DNA of 64,000 nucleotides from Arabidopsis thaliana (GCF_000001735.4 NC_003076.8:5208001-5272000); one strand, 5' to 3'. Positions 47,797-60,341 are shown, counted from the first letter of the stretch. The notes: a model not told the origin generated them from the sequence alone. A program made the numbers and translations.

Positions 47797-49230
47797 TTAG
47801 TGGATGTGATCGAGAAGAAAATTTGCAGCCAACTGTTCGTTCTTGTTGCAAGCTAAGAACACCTCCAACACCACCCTTCTCTCGAATCCCATAGCTTCCA
47901 GCTGTTTTTTCCAACCAAACATATATGCACACAATCAATCAAAATTTCATTTACCAAAATAGAACTGAAATTATTAAAAGCTTTTACGAATAAAACAAAA
48001 CCCTGTTGATTGCTTCATCATCCACAGCTGTGACTTGAAGTTGCAACAAATCCTCTTCAGGTTGTGCCAATTCGTTGTCACTGTGTATCATACCATAAAA
48101 AAAAATATCAAATAAGTTGAACAAAAGAAAGCTTAGTTTCTAATATATAATTTTATGCATTTTTACCCATATGTTCCTTCAATGTGCTCATGGAGGTGGA
48201 GTAATCTAGACCTATAGCGGTGGATATGCCTCTTACCATCGCCACGTTCCGGTCTACACGGTCTTGGTGTGAAGGAGGCCGTTCCGATTGATTGCGACTA
48301 AATCATATAACAAAAATCCGAAAACGTCAACCAAAAGCTATAGTTTATCTAAGTCTTCAAACCATAAATTAATGAGACCATCTTAATTACCGTTCAAAGG
48401 ATTCCTTGTTTAGCACAGGTACGAAGCCAGCACTGTTGTGTCGAATCATCTGGAACAATGGCGGGTTTTGCTTCTCCATCTCCTCTAGACATCCCTGCAG
48501 CAAAACTCATCATTACCCAAAAACTCAACAAAACACTTTTAACTTCTTTGTTACAATCATTCATTAAACACAAAGTATAAACTATTAAGAAACAGACTGC
48601 ATTCCAGAATCACAAAATGCAAAAGGTACCAGAAACTCAGCTTAAATGGTAAATAAAACAAGTCACAGTACTAGCCCCTAGATCACATATTAATAAGCTC
48701 AAACCTCCATAACCAAAACCCAAACGCACCTTGGTGATAATAATGGCAATAACACTTTTATCAAAAACTTTGTTCGCCTCCATTGTTGTTTCATCTCTAA
48801 GCTTTTCCCTTTTATGAATAAGTATTTGTTGTGCAGCAGGATATTCACTAGCTCCCATCACAGTCTCTATGTTCTTCTTCACTTCAGCAACCTAAGCAAC
48901 AAACCATCAGCTCATGGAAACGAACAATCAAAAATTCACAGAAGAATAGACGTTCCAATCGAAAAGCAATACAAAAGAGACGAAACCATTCAAGAATCGT
49001 CAGCTTAAGAAAATATAGTAACGCCGCCCTAATAAATCACCCACACTAGCAAAACTTGCAGCTCAAGAAACGAATGATTAACAGAGAAAACCCTAATTAC
49101 CGCCATATCAAAGAACCAGTGACCAAATAACTTCCTCATATACGATTCTTGAGATTTGCCTTACCGAATCGTTGGGTTTTACTTCGATCTCGAAGCGAAT
49201 CCCCTTCAATGTTTTGACAATGATCTTCAT
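47797..49230 (-). CDS. Short RAD23-like protein: UBL, XPC-binding, one UBA
   Basis: Exons 49230-49165, 48891-48730, 48494-48391, 48080-48002 and 47901-47797 give 171 residues. Order: ubiquitin-like domain (1-76, starting [17 protein letters not shown]); XPC/Rad4-binding-type helix segment (about 77-110, [17 protein letters not shown]); acidic linker (QPEEDLLQL); C-terminal UBA (about 138-171, [32 protein letters not shown]). Classical plant RAD23 proteins (about 370-420 residues) have an additional central UBA1 and long Ser/Thr/Ala linkers, absent here. RAD23s shuttle ubiquitylated substrates to the proteasome through UBL-Rpn1/Rpn10 contacts and help DNA repair; with one UBA this protein may have altered cargo preference (inference). 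A possible extra in-frame exon lies at 48167-48262. Recognised as At5g16090. Confidence 0.9.
48167..48262 (-). other. Possible 96-nt cassette exon of the RAD23-like gene
   Basis: Between exons 3 and 4 a segment bounded by CACCAAG acceptor and GGGTAAAA donor is open for 32 codons and keeps both flanking frames (CG|A in, GG|T out). Its product is basic and His-rich (starting [15 protein letters not shown]), unlike RAD23 family sequence, so skipping is the more likely main form. Confidence 0.4.
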
Positions 49231-49762
49231 CTTCTTGCACAATGCACACCAACGGAATATGATTCCAGTTCCCGAAACCGATTCTCCGGCAAGAATCTGT
49301 TCCGATCAATCGCCGCCGGTAACAAACTTCCGTGTAGAGAGAGATTAGAGAAGAGAAGAAGCGAGTAAAGAGAAATGAGAAGAAAACGGCAGAATTTATA
49401 CGGTCCCTCAATAACTACAGTTAATAATCCAACTAAAATATGACACGTGTTTCGTACCTGAATTCTTGTAACCGTATTTCCCTGACGGCTGACTAGCGTC
49501 ACTATTGGGCCTATATTTTCATTTCTAAGCCCATTATACCACAAGCTTCGTGCAACAATATGATCGAAAACAGAAGCAGAACAAAATAAAAGAGAAGAGT
49601 GAATGTGTTTTATTTGAATTTTTCAAGAATTTTATTGTTCTGCTGGAAACGTCAATAATTGTATACTAAAAAAATATAATTCAACTATTTGTGTATCAAA
49701 ACGTAACAAACGATAAAATCTACGTAGTGTATCAAGTCTTTGGATTTTGAATGAAAAACAAA

Positions 49763-51719
49763 TTACATATTTTTGAGTATGTCACTGCAAATTTTGTCTA
49801 TTTGACGTTGTAGCCTCTCAATCTCAGCTTCAGTACGAGCCTTAACTTCACCATCCTTTGCCGTGAGTAACAAAGTCTTCAATGCCTCGATTTTTGCCTG
49901 GAGGCTTTTGATCTACAAATCAATTTAAAAAGATAATTTGTTAAACTACAGAGAAAGCTAAAACAAACTTTTAGAAAGTGAGACTTGTTTATAGTGTTTT
50001 GATTCAATTACTTTGCGGTGAGGCCACCGAGGAAGGCCTCCTTTCCGACAGATCTTTTTTAGAACTGTCACACACACTTTCATCTCCTTCGCCGCTTGTT
50101 CAATTGGGAGATCAAAAAGCTTACAAACATCCTTCAGTGTCATATTTTTAGTTCTTTCTCTCTGTTCTTGTCCTCGGCACATAGAAGATAAACCAAACAC
50201 CGGAAATTAGTGCCTTCTCTAATAAAAACCTACAATGAAAATAATTTCTTGTAGCACAAGTCACATACTACAAATGAAATGCTAATCCTAATGCAGTCTT
50301 TGTCATCTTTGTTCTAGGAAGACTAGTGGTTGTAAGTCTACAATAAGATAATTTGAACTACTCTTTTCAAATCTTAACGTTCGGTCACTGTTCTCTATAT
50401 AGTCAGATTACCAAAAGACTTTCTTATACCAAAACTACCATGTCAGCAACCCAAAATCAAAATATATCTATCACTCCCTCTATTTTTAAAAGAGTTCCTT
50501 ATAGTGCAAGTAACGTGTAACCCTAACAGGTCATGTGTTGTTATTAGTGGCTATATATTAAATTGAGAAACTAGAGATATAACCTGTGCAGCAAGAGGTG
50601 TTTGTCGCTTTTCCCTTTGTTTCGGCAACCTGGTGGTGGGTTCCTCCCTTAGTTCAACATGTGGTGGAACTGGCTGAATATCTAGGGCTTCCTCAGGCGA
50701 AAGCAAAGACAGTGGAACATCGTGATCTTCGTTAGGCGAAAGCAAAGACAGTGGAACATCAGTGCTTGATGGTAATGTCAACATAGGTGGTGGCTGGTTA
50801 AAGATGGAGTTGGCACTCATTGCTTGATAAAAAGCAGCATTAGTGTCTTGCAAAAGTGATAAACCATTTGCTACTCTCTGGTAGCAATAATCTTCTATGA
50901 ACTTTTTAACTTCCTCCATCGTTAAATGCTGCAGATGAAATATTAGAGGTTGACGTTGCATAGAATCAGGAGCCAACAGTTGAATCAAGAGAATAGCATG
51001 GCAAATGAAACCAATTCCTCCATAGATGTCAAGCTTACTCCTTTCCTCCCCTTCTATATAATCAAATAAAATATATAAGCGATCAATAATATTGCAACCA
51101 AAACATAATTTCAATAAATACAAAAATATCAATGATAGATATTTATACCCTTGAGATGGACTAATTCTCGAAGCAATCTGCAACAATTGCATGCGTGAAC
51201 TCCATCAGAGATTGTCGTTGTAACCGGGACAGGCATTGTTGCTGAACCACCAATTTCAAAGTCTAGACCATTAGCACCACCAAAAACTCTAGTGCTCAAT
51301 TCAAGTCGAGTACTATCACCAACAACGTTTTTACCATTATCATTACCAATCTCTCCTGGGACATCATTGTTGTCGTTATGTTCATCATTAGGTTGTTCGA
51401 ACATATCCAAGGGGATGGTGAAACCGTCTTCAACGAAAGACAGTGTCTCGAACTCATCTTTGGAGTCGTAGTTACTGATCGAAAGATCGAGTTCATGAAA
51501 CAAATGAGTTTCGTCCACGTCCGATGGTAATGTAGGTAACACAGACGGAGGCGTGTGTTCCGTGAAAGACATGTCCATTAAGTTTGGGTTTATGTCGGCC
51601 ATTACATTAATTAGATCTTCGTCCGTAAAGGGCCCGAACCCATCAAATGGATCATTAATGTAGGGATCTTCATACCCATCGTCTTTAGGAGCGGATGATT
51701 TTGGATCATCACCCGCCAT
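49763..51719 (-). CDS. RWP-RK domain protein with long acidic N-terminus
   Basis: Exons 51719-51149, 51053-50584, 50161-50012 and 49912-49763 join into 446 codons, ends in phase. Residues 1-190 are acidic, rich in Asp, Asn, Pro, Ser (activation-domain-like). Residues 260-350 include a tandem repeat DVPLSLLSP. The RWP-RK motif occupies about 350-397: MTLKDVCKLFDLPIEQAAKEM, then the recognition helix with CRKGGLPRWPHRK. The last 49 residues are a heptad coiled coil (IKSLQAKIEALKTLL...). RWP-RK proteins are plant transcription factors; the RKD branch controls egg cell and gametophyte identity. It is not one of the named RKD1-5 that I can place. The exon 2/3 join (CAG|AGAGAAAG) is my best fit; the gene model is inferred. 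Confidence 0.8.
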
Positions 51720-53170
51720 ATCTGTTTATCACTCTTCTTCGAATTGCTTTCTCTCTCTTTTCTCAAGGATGAAACAAACAAACAAAAAGAAGAGGAGAAA
51801 GTCTCTCTCAAGCACAATGCGATATGCTTGAGAGTTGAAGAACAAAGCGTGAGGGAAGAGACTTGTTACGGTTCGATCGGCAAAGTTTTTGTAGTGAGAG
51901 GCGCGAGAGAGAGGGAGATAGAAGAGAGAAAGAGAAATTTTTGGCGGTTAATAATGGTCGTTATAGTAAGTTTGTGGCGGTTCATGGTCATTACAAGACA
52001 ACGTAGTCAACATAGTTTTATCGTTAAGAAATCTATTACATTGTTAAGGAAATTTATTTCATTTTAATACCATATATATCTTGATGGTGTAGTTTATTAT
52101 TAAATAGATTTATACAACATAAGTGATAGTGTAAATATATACAACATAAGTTCTTACAAAACTTTGTAAGAAGTACCATAGGTCGCAAGTTCGAAACATA
52201 CATGGACCATTGACATAACTGATTTTTACGAGAAGCGAAAAAATGGAAGATGACTGGAACTTAGAATCGAAACATCTCTGTTAATTGGAAGAGACCTCAT
52301 TTGTGTGGATCAAATGCAACTGTTTCATATTTCACATCAGATTCGAAATGTGTATGGTGTGGATAAACAAGGGATTCTCTTGGTGTTTGGAAATGCTGAC
52401 CAACAAAACTATGCATTAGAAACAATAAGTTGATGGACGTGATACAAAGTATGCAAATATGATGGCCACCTACATGTTCTAAGATATTGCAATACGGTGG
52501 GGGTTCACGAGAATTGCAGATTTTTTGTACCCAACAACATATATTCACCATCACTTTGTATGTTCGAGTGGTTAACAAAGTTTAAAGTTTTGCCAGTTTT
52601 CTTGTAAGACATCATATATGATTGACTTTAGTTAAGAAGCATTGATATACAAAGGTGAGAGAGAACTTAGAAATCACCAAGAAAAATAAACATTACTATA
52701 TACAATGGTGAATCTGAAAGAAGATAAATCCAAGTTGATTATCTATATTACAACGAGAAGATAGAAACCAGAGTTTTCTTCCCAAGAAAATTTTACAGCT
52801 TCTTCATCTTCTAATCTTCCCTCTTAGTTATATATGAAACAGTACTAAAGATCCGCCCGACCCAGAAAAACACCAAACGAATACATAGATTCGACTCTTC
52901 TTTTAAATACTGCATCTTTATATACAAACACTAACCTGAATAAAACAGTTAAACGGTGACCGGCGACGGTAACTGATCTTCATCTTCCTCCTTCCTCTTC
53001 CCTCTCTCTCTCTCTTAGGAGAAGATGAAAAACAAAAACATATTCATTTACTTTCAAAAATGGTAGTAGTAATAGTTGCAGCAGTAGTAATCAAATCCTC
53101 CTCTGTTAGGCATTGGCGAACGAACGATTCCGGAATCTCTATGTACACTTGTTTTTTTGTTGTTTGTCTA
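51720..53170. other. Spacer: RWP-RK promoter and 3' flank of next gene
   Basis: No gene supported. The RWP-RK leader has GA/CT-rich patches (about 51755-51950). The right 450 bases are likely the 3'UTR of the gene ending at 53171. Confidence 0.45.
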
Positions 53171-53940
53171 CTAAGCCATGGCAGGGATGCTCGAGTTTTG
53201 ACGGTCACGGTTCAAGCAATCAAATCCTTCTACTCTAACTGCAGGCGAGTTGAGTCCAAATTTCATTCTAACACAACCACGGGAAGACGACGATGATGAG
53301 GAAGAAGATGGAGATGGAAACCCGGTTGCCGAATATGGCTGAAGGAAAGGAGAGTTTGGTGAGATTGGATTGAGTTTCTCATCTCGAAAACGAGCATCTT
53401 GGGCTAATGGGTTCGCCGCTCTACTCGGTGGTGAACCGGGAAAATACGGTGGGGATGATGATAGTAACTGCCCTATTGTTCCATTATCCTCCTAAAGAGA
53501 TCACAGCAAAGTATAATGAATCAGAATCTTCTGAAGCAGAGGCAGATCAAAGTACAAACTTGAGGTGTACAAAAGTTAATCAGAGAATATTGACTATCAC
53601 AACATGTAGCCTGAAGTGATTCATGTAAGATCAAAAGCATACCTTTCTACGAATGATTTCCAAAAGCTCAGCACCAGCTTTAGAATCACACAAGTCGGCT
53701 GCAGCTTGACTACAGATAGCAAAACAGAGTTTTTATAAACACTTTTGTTTCTAATCACTGGAAAAACTTAAAGGAGGATGATTTAAATCACCTCATATGT
53801 AATCTAAGAGGACGAATAACGTTGTTGGCGAGTAAACCAACACGTCGAGGCTTAGGACAAACAACAAGATCCTTACGGTCAAATCCCATCATCTCCTCAC
53901 GAGACATGAAGGCGTTCTGCTGAAGGTTGCAATGATTCAT
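53171..53940 (-). CDS. Uncharacterised plant-specific protein (At5g16110)
   Basis: Exons 53940-53792, 53709-53643 and 53491-53171 give 178 codons. A 5'UTR exon ends at about 54501, with an intron of about 530 nt (53971-54500). The start ATG is the first in the second transcript exon. The N-terminal half has the motif MMGFDRKDLVVCPKPRRVG (23-41) and a helix-rich part ending SKAGAELLEIIRRK. The C-terminal half is Pro/Ser-rich (SSSPPYFPGSPPSRAANPLAQDARF), with an eight-Ser run, likely disordered. I know the family only as conserved hypothetical in seed plants. No catalytic motif; short linear motifs suggest a binding or regulatory role (inference). Confidence 0.88.
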
Positions 53941-54554
53941 CTTTTTCACCTCTGATCCACAGAAGAACGCCTGAATTCAAATCAAATCAGATCAGATCCA
54001 TCACAGAGCAAGAGATTTACTTTATAAGATCTGAGAAATTCTCTCAAGGAAAACGAAGAAAACAACGGATCTGAATTCAGAGTTTTTCCTCTTTGATTTA
54101 TTAGCCAAATTCAACGAATCGCTTTGTGAGGAAGAAAAAGTAGATCATTCAAAGTTTTCAGAGAGATCGGCTATAAAAAGGATTTTTGAAAAAAACGGAA
54201 ACCATTTTCGGATAAAGCCAACGATGAAGTTTGACCGTATGGCTAAGCCGAAACTCAGATCCGAGAAAATTCAAAATTCATACGAATTTTAAAAAAAATA
54301 GAACAACACAGAGAAGTTTTGACTCGAATTCAACCAAGACTCAAAAAACGATGGGAATTAAAAAAGCACAGATCTAACATCTATGAGAAATGATTGTGGA
54401 TGAACAAAAGGTAAAGTAACTTCGATCTGTAAAATCCGCCATGAAAGGAACTTAAGAAACGAAGAAGAAGAAGAAGAAGGAGAATGAGAGAGAGATGTAC
54501 CTGAGTAAAAATCTCCGGGAGAGGAGAGAGAGAGAACGATGACGGAGAAGATAG

Positions 54555-54559
<5 letters not shown>

Positions 54560-54589
<30 letters not shown>
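54560..54589. repeat. (GA)14-15 microsatellite in the At5g16110 leader
   Basis: Uninterrupted GA dinucleotides, i.e. CT repeats on the transcribed strand, near the 5' end of the leader exon and upstream of the 5'UTR intron. Confidence 0.9.
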
Positions 54590-54593
<4 letters not shown>

Positions 54594-54729
54594 AAAATCG
54601 TTAGAGGAAATGGGGATTTTATAAAAGGATGAGACCGAAGAAAGTGTGGGTGAGGTTGAAGACAACATGAAACGACGACGTTTCGTGGAATTGGGAATTT
54701 TTGCTTTAAAAACAAAATAGTATATCAAA

Positions 54730-57700
54730 CTGGAAAGTTGCTTTTTCTCGGCGTCGTAATAGTGATATTTGTGGACAGCTTAATTTTCATGCATTTCTAA
54801 TTTTTATAAGTAACTATCTTTCTCTTTATTCTATTGGTCAACATTACTAATGATTTTGTTTTCTCTTTTTAGTTTTTAACATCAGATATCATTCTCTTGT
54901 TTTCTCTTTTTTTGGTGTTTTTTTTTCTTTTTTCCTCTAACATAAGATATCATTCCTTAGTTGATAATTTCACATAATTATTGTTTTTGTTTGGTAAAAA
55001 ATCTAATTAATTGCACCTATATAATTGTATACTAAAAAATACATAGAATTAAAAAGAATAAGTTTGACAAAAAAAAAACGAATAACAAAGAATATATATT
55101 TTCCTATAATATTGATTGGAGCCATGAAAATATTTACTTATAACGTACCAAACAAATATACATATATATCTTTGTTATTACCATTCCTTATATTACTTAC
55201 TATAGGTTAACAAGCCTACATTCACATGGGTATCTAGGGTTTACTTTGTTACTCTATTATTTTTTTCTAGTAGATCCTAATTTTTTTTAGATTCTATTTT
55301 TATTTATTTGTCTTTAATTTGTTAAAAGTATATTAAAAACGCATGCTTGTGTGGCGCTCTCATTAGTGAAGTTTGACATTTTGACCAGAACTGTCTACCG
55401 GCTCCGATGTTTTCTTTATTCATTTGAGAAACATAAATTTGCTGGCTTCCATAGAAACGTGTCCACGTAAGCAAATAGTTATACTATCATAGTTGACTAA
55501 TTGTATTATCGGAATGGCATCATTGTTTTTAATTTTAACGTTACATTTCCAGTGAATGCTAACTCGCTTAGGAGATAATTTTAAAGATTAGAGATTTTCG
55601 CTATCTAAAACAAGATTTGATCTAACTGTGTATTTTCATTGATTTATCAATAAATATTGTGAACTTGTATGTTCTACACACAAACACAATAAATCATGAG
55701 AAACCCTAAACTATGCACTCGTTACATGTGACTCTTTATTTGTTCATGCCATGTCCTCTTTCTCGATAAAACCTTCTGATCTCTCTTTCTCTTTTCACCG
55801 AAGAAGCTCATAAGTGGTGGCATACCTTGTGAATGTCTTTTCTAACTCGATGCAACTTTTTATTTGTTTTCCATTTTACTTAGTTGTTGACCGAATTTCT
55901 TGTTTAAAATACTGAGATATCGTTCATTTTTTTCTGAAACCACTACGTTAGGACTTTGTCTATCACTGGAAAAACTTTGCCCTCTAATAGAACCCCAACA
56001 TATTCTACTATCTAACCTTTTCCGTATCGGGGTCTAACTAGAATTGATGTCTATTTAGAAAGACGTATGAAATAAACCCATAAATAGAAAAAGTTAAGCA
56101 AATAAGTCACAAAAGATAAAATATTTGCCAAACGGATGGAGAACAAAAGAAAACTATAAGCCTGTAATTGTGGAGAAAATGTTGAAAATTAAGATGCTGT
56201 AATAGTGGAGAGAGAGAGATGTTTTGTTTGTTTTAGGGAAAGAAGGGACAGTGGGAGAGACATGCGAGCCATTTACGCATTGAACAAAGGAAGAATAAAG
56301 CCAATTGCATTGTTTTAAAATTCTAGTATAGCTGATTAATACTTCTTTTCCAGAAATAAAGATAAGGACATATACCGTGTGGTGGGGTTAGATTATAAAA
56401 TTCAAACTTAAATCAGTAGTTGAATCTTAAATACGTTTGATATCTGTCAGGAGTTTCGTTAACTACTTACGTACCAACAGTGCCGTAAACAACTAGCTAC
56501 CTTGTAGACACCAAGAAACTTTTATTATACATGCGTTATAGACACCAAGATACGTTTGTTTTAGTTTTACGACTTTAAGGTTTGGTTTAATCCTAAAAAC
56601 AAAGTAAATCCTTTTTTATATTAAGAACTTTTTGACAAACTATAAATTGTATAAATCTGTGAAATAATGATATTTTATATAATTTATGATTACATGAAAT
56701 TACATATTTTATTGACAAAAGTTATTGGTTTTTCTTTCTTTTTATTTACGTAAAACTTATTAAGTAATTAAACAATTGATCAGTTGAGAAAACGAAATAA
56801 GCTACTTTATGTTTAAGTTAATAGGTTAATCCTTCACATCGTTTGTCAATTGCCATTATAAGTTACGAAAATTAAGTTAATCTTTCAAAGGTAATTTTCA
56901 AATGGATATAATATATGATAAATCATTTTTTACCTTTTTCATGTATCACTCACAAGTATGGTCATATCATTCTTTTGTATCAACCCTATTTGATGTGGTT
57001 TTATAATTTATACTTGGAAGCATTCAAATTGTCTGGAAAACACCAAACAAAAATGTAAAGGCCGATCTATATTCTTACATCAACAGTTGAATTGATGTGG
57101 TTTATAATTTACCTTTGGAACCATTCATTTTGTTTTTTTCAGAAAATTTCGAGAACCAAAATATCGAAGAAGGTTTTTGATATAAAATCCATTAAAACTT
57201 TAATTTTGCCGATGATTCTTCTGATGTTTGTATTATTATTTTTAATTTTCAAATAATTCACGAAGACTATTTAAAAATATGAAAACCTAGTTTGTTGAAT
57301 CTACCCATATAAAAAAAAAAAAAAAGATCAGGAGGTTTCCTTGCTAACTCCTCACCTAAATGCACGTGACCTGACTCATCATGTACACGTGGCATCGCAT
57401 TAATGGATTGTCGTCTATCTAACGACACAGACTCGTTAGCATATCGTCACAGAATCATTTTGAGGATCCAATCTCAAGCTTTCAGACCCGACAGCATTGT
57501 TCACACGATGAAAGCATTACTCAAAGACAAAGAGAAGACAAAGAACTCTCATTTGATCTTAATCATAATTGCGTAATTCTAATGATTTCTAATACTAGTA
57601 CATTATTATTTTCTTCCACACTTTCATTTCATGTATTCTTATCTTTATCAAAAACAAACAAAAAGTTGGAAAATAACAATTTTGTTGGTTTTTTTCTTAT

Positions 57701-57751
57701 AATACTTAAAAAAAAAAAAAAACTGAATGATTCTTTTTAGAATTTTTGTTT
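54730..57751. other. 3-kb AT-rich spacer
   Basis: No gene seen. ACGTG-type elements near the right end (GCACGTGACC about 57362, TACACGTGGCA about 57384) may serve the downstream hydrolase gene. Confidence 0.45.
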
Positions 57752-57800
57752 ATGGCTCTGAGATCAGCAACAAAGCTTACGCTTTTCAGTCCTTTACACG
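57752..57800 (+). other. Possible upstream coding exon giving a targeting peptide
   Basis: ATG at 57752 opens 16 codons (MALRSATKLTLFSPLH) then CACG|GTAGCA. Splicing to the TTATCTTAG acceptor at 58000 continues in frame through 58001 into the main hydrolase frame. Confidence 0.35.
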
Positions 57801-58047
57801 GTAGCACTAGTCACTAATTATGATTCGTAATTATCCATATTCATTTTTTTCAAACTTGAGATTTATTTTTCAGTGGAAAAATAAAAAGTTGTTATCTTTA
57901 AGAATAACAATAAAAAAAGATTTTTTTAGAAGATAAAATTTTGGTGTTGCGTGGATCAATTTGATTGATCTGCAAAAGGGACAATCTTTGTTTATCTTAG
58001 GGTTTGTAGATAAAGGAAGAAGATCGTTGTGGCAAAGAAGGAAATCG

Positions 58048-59775
58048 ATGGCTCCGACGGCGACGCTGGACAACAATGAGGAGCTCCGGCGACTCAGGGA
58101 GGTTAATATTGACGAAGCTCCGGGGCGTCGTCGTGTTCGTGATTCCTTGAAAGATATTCAGCTTAATCTCGATCATATCCTCTTCAAGGTAACGAAAATA
58201 AACGAAATTGAATATCTTCGTGTGAATTTTTGACCAATTTGAAGTGGGTATTAGAAAGGTTGACACTTTGGACCACTCTGCTTCAGCTTTGTTTGAGATT
58301 TTGTGGTGTTTTTTAATTGAATGTGTTGTTGTTTTTTTGGTGATGTTGCAGACACCAGAAAATGGGATTAAGACAAAGGAGGTATAAAAGAGAAGGATTT
58401 GTTTTGTTGATTCATTTGTTCATGAATCAAAGTTAGAAGAAACAACTTTTTTTTTTGGTGTTGATGTATGATTTGTGTAGTCTTTTGAGGTGAATTCGAG
58501 AGGAGTTGAGATTTTCTCTAAAAGCTGGCTTCCTGAAGCTTCTAAGCCTAGAGCTTTGGTTTGTTTCTGCCATGGTTATGGAGATACTTGCACATTTTTC
58601 TTCGAAGGCATGTTTCTTTCCTTATAAGGTTTCTTTATGAAGATGAGACTTGTTTAGTTGCTCATTAGCTTGATTGTTGCAGGAATTGCAAGGAGATTGG
58701 CATTGTCTGGATATGGAGTTTTCGCTATGGATTATCCGGGATTCGGCTTATCAGAGGGCTTGCATGGTTATATCCCTAGCTTTGATCTCCTTGTTCAAGA
58801 TGTTATTGAGCATTACTCCAACATTAAAGGTAAAAACTTTAAATCACATCGAGTGACACGAAAGGGTAAACTTAAAGTTCATGTTTTAGGTACCGATAGA
58901 TTCTGAATCACTTTGGTTGCAGCGAATCCTGAGTTTAGTTCTCTACCGAGCTTTCTCTTTGGACAGTCAATGGGTGGAGCTGTGTCACTCAAAATACATC
59001 TCAAACAACCAAATGCGTGGGCCGGCGCAGTCTTGTTAGCACCAATGTGCAAAGTAAAGACTTGTTTTTCCTTGTTATTAATCTCTGGGATTACTAATCA
59101 TAACATTAACATGAGATATCTATTCGTTCTAGATTGCAGATGATTTGGTTCCACCACCTGTATTGAAACAGATTTTGATCGGTCTAGCTAATGTTCTACC
59201 AAAACACAAGTTGGTTCCACAAAAGGATTTAGCAGAAGCAGGGTTTAGAGATATCAGGAAGAGGGATATGGTAAAAACAAACAAAGCAGATTTTGAGGAA
59301 CGTATCGCCTTTTCTTCTTGCGATTTCCTTACTTAAGCCACCTGTTTAATATATGCAGACACCATACAACATGATTTGTTACAGCGGCAAACCACGGCTA
59401 CGGACTGCAGTAGAAATGCTTCGAACAACTCAGGACATTGAAAAACAATTGCAGGAGGTAAAACGTATGAGAAAACTTGGAAGAATCAAAGCAGAATCAG
59501 AATAATAACATTCTTTGGTTTCATCTTTGCAGGTATCTTTGCCGATATTGATTCTACATGGAGAAGCTGATACAGTGACAGATCCTTCAGTGAGCAGAGA
59601 GTTGTACGAGAAAGCCAAAAGTCCAGACAAGAAGATAGTTTTGTATGAAAATGCTTATCATTCTCTGCTCGAAGGCGAACCAGACGACATGATTCTCCGT
59701 GTCTTGTCCGATATTATCTCGTGGCTCAATGACCATAGCTTGCAAGCTGAGGGATCATCTGTTACTACTATGTAG
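58048..59775 (+). CDS. Monoacylglycerol-lipase-like alpha/beta hydrolase (At5g16120)
   Basis: Eight exons: 58048-58188, 58352-58381, 58481-58607, 58683-58829, 58923-59053, 59133-59270, 59359-59457, 59533-59775; 351 residues. Motifs: HGYGD (88-92), GQSMGG with Ser164, HGEADTVTDP (Asp284) and YHSLLEG (His314), the complete triad. It belongs to the plant MAGL/caffeoyl-shikimate-esterase-like family (AtMAGL15 from memory), which cleaves monoacylglycerols or lysolipids. Intron 3 begins GC not GT (AAG|GCATGT). The ATG at 58048 is the first in frame within the contiguous exon, but the frame stays open further upstream, and an upstream exon at 57752-57800 could extend it by 32 residues. Confidence 0.92.
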
Positions 59776-60341
59776 AGATTATGAACTCATTTGTTTCGTT
59801 TTTAGGTTCTCATTTACCTAGTGAAGAGTATTTCTCAACGAATAAGCAAATAAATGGTCATTGTTTGCGATCAAGTTTACAGGATTGTTCCTTTTGAGGA
59901 GCAGAGAATTGTTTAACTTCGCAACTATATCTGCAAGTAGGATGTAAATTCGTGTCAAATAAATTATTTTCTTTTGAATAATTTGCAAATTTAGTGTCAT
60001 CTTCTATGCTTGGATAAGTTATGACTTATGAGACGTCAGTGAAAGCAAAGATAGTATTGTATATATATTTTTTTTTATCAGAAAGAAAGATAGTATTGTA
60101 GTCGGAAAAAAACTTAGCGAAAGTTAAACATCCATATATCACACACTAATTCTATAACATTGACCAAGAAAGTAATATGTATAAATAAAATTAATAACCA
60201 AAATTGAAGTTATATATTTTGTTAGTAGAATAAAAATATTTTGTTTCCACGAACTCATATCTGATTTAATTTTAGCCTTTTAGGTGCATTAAGCATTTTT
60301 CAAACTAATGTTGGGTTCGTGGAAACGAGTTTGTAAATACA

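Noticed and set aside
52160-52210. Possible tRNA-derived SINE with a B-box-like AGTTCGAAAC
   Set aside because: No A box at proper spacing, no poly(A) tail, and no target duplication seen.
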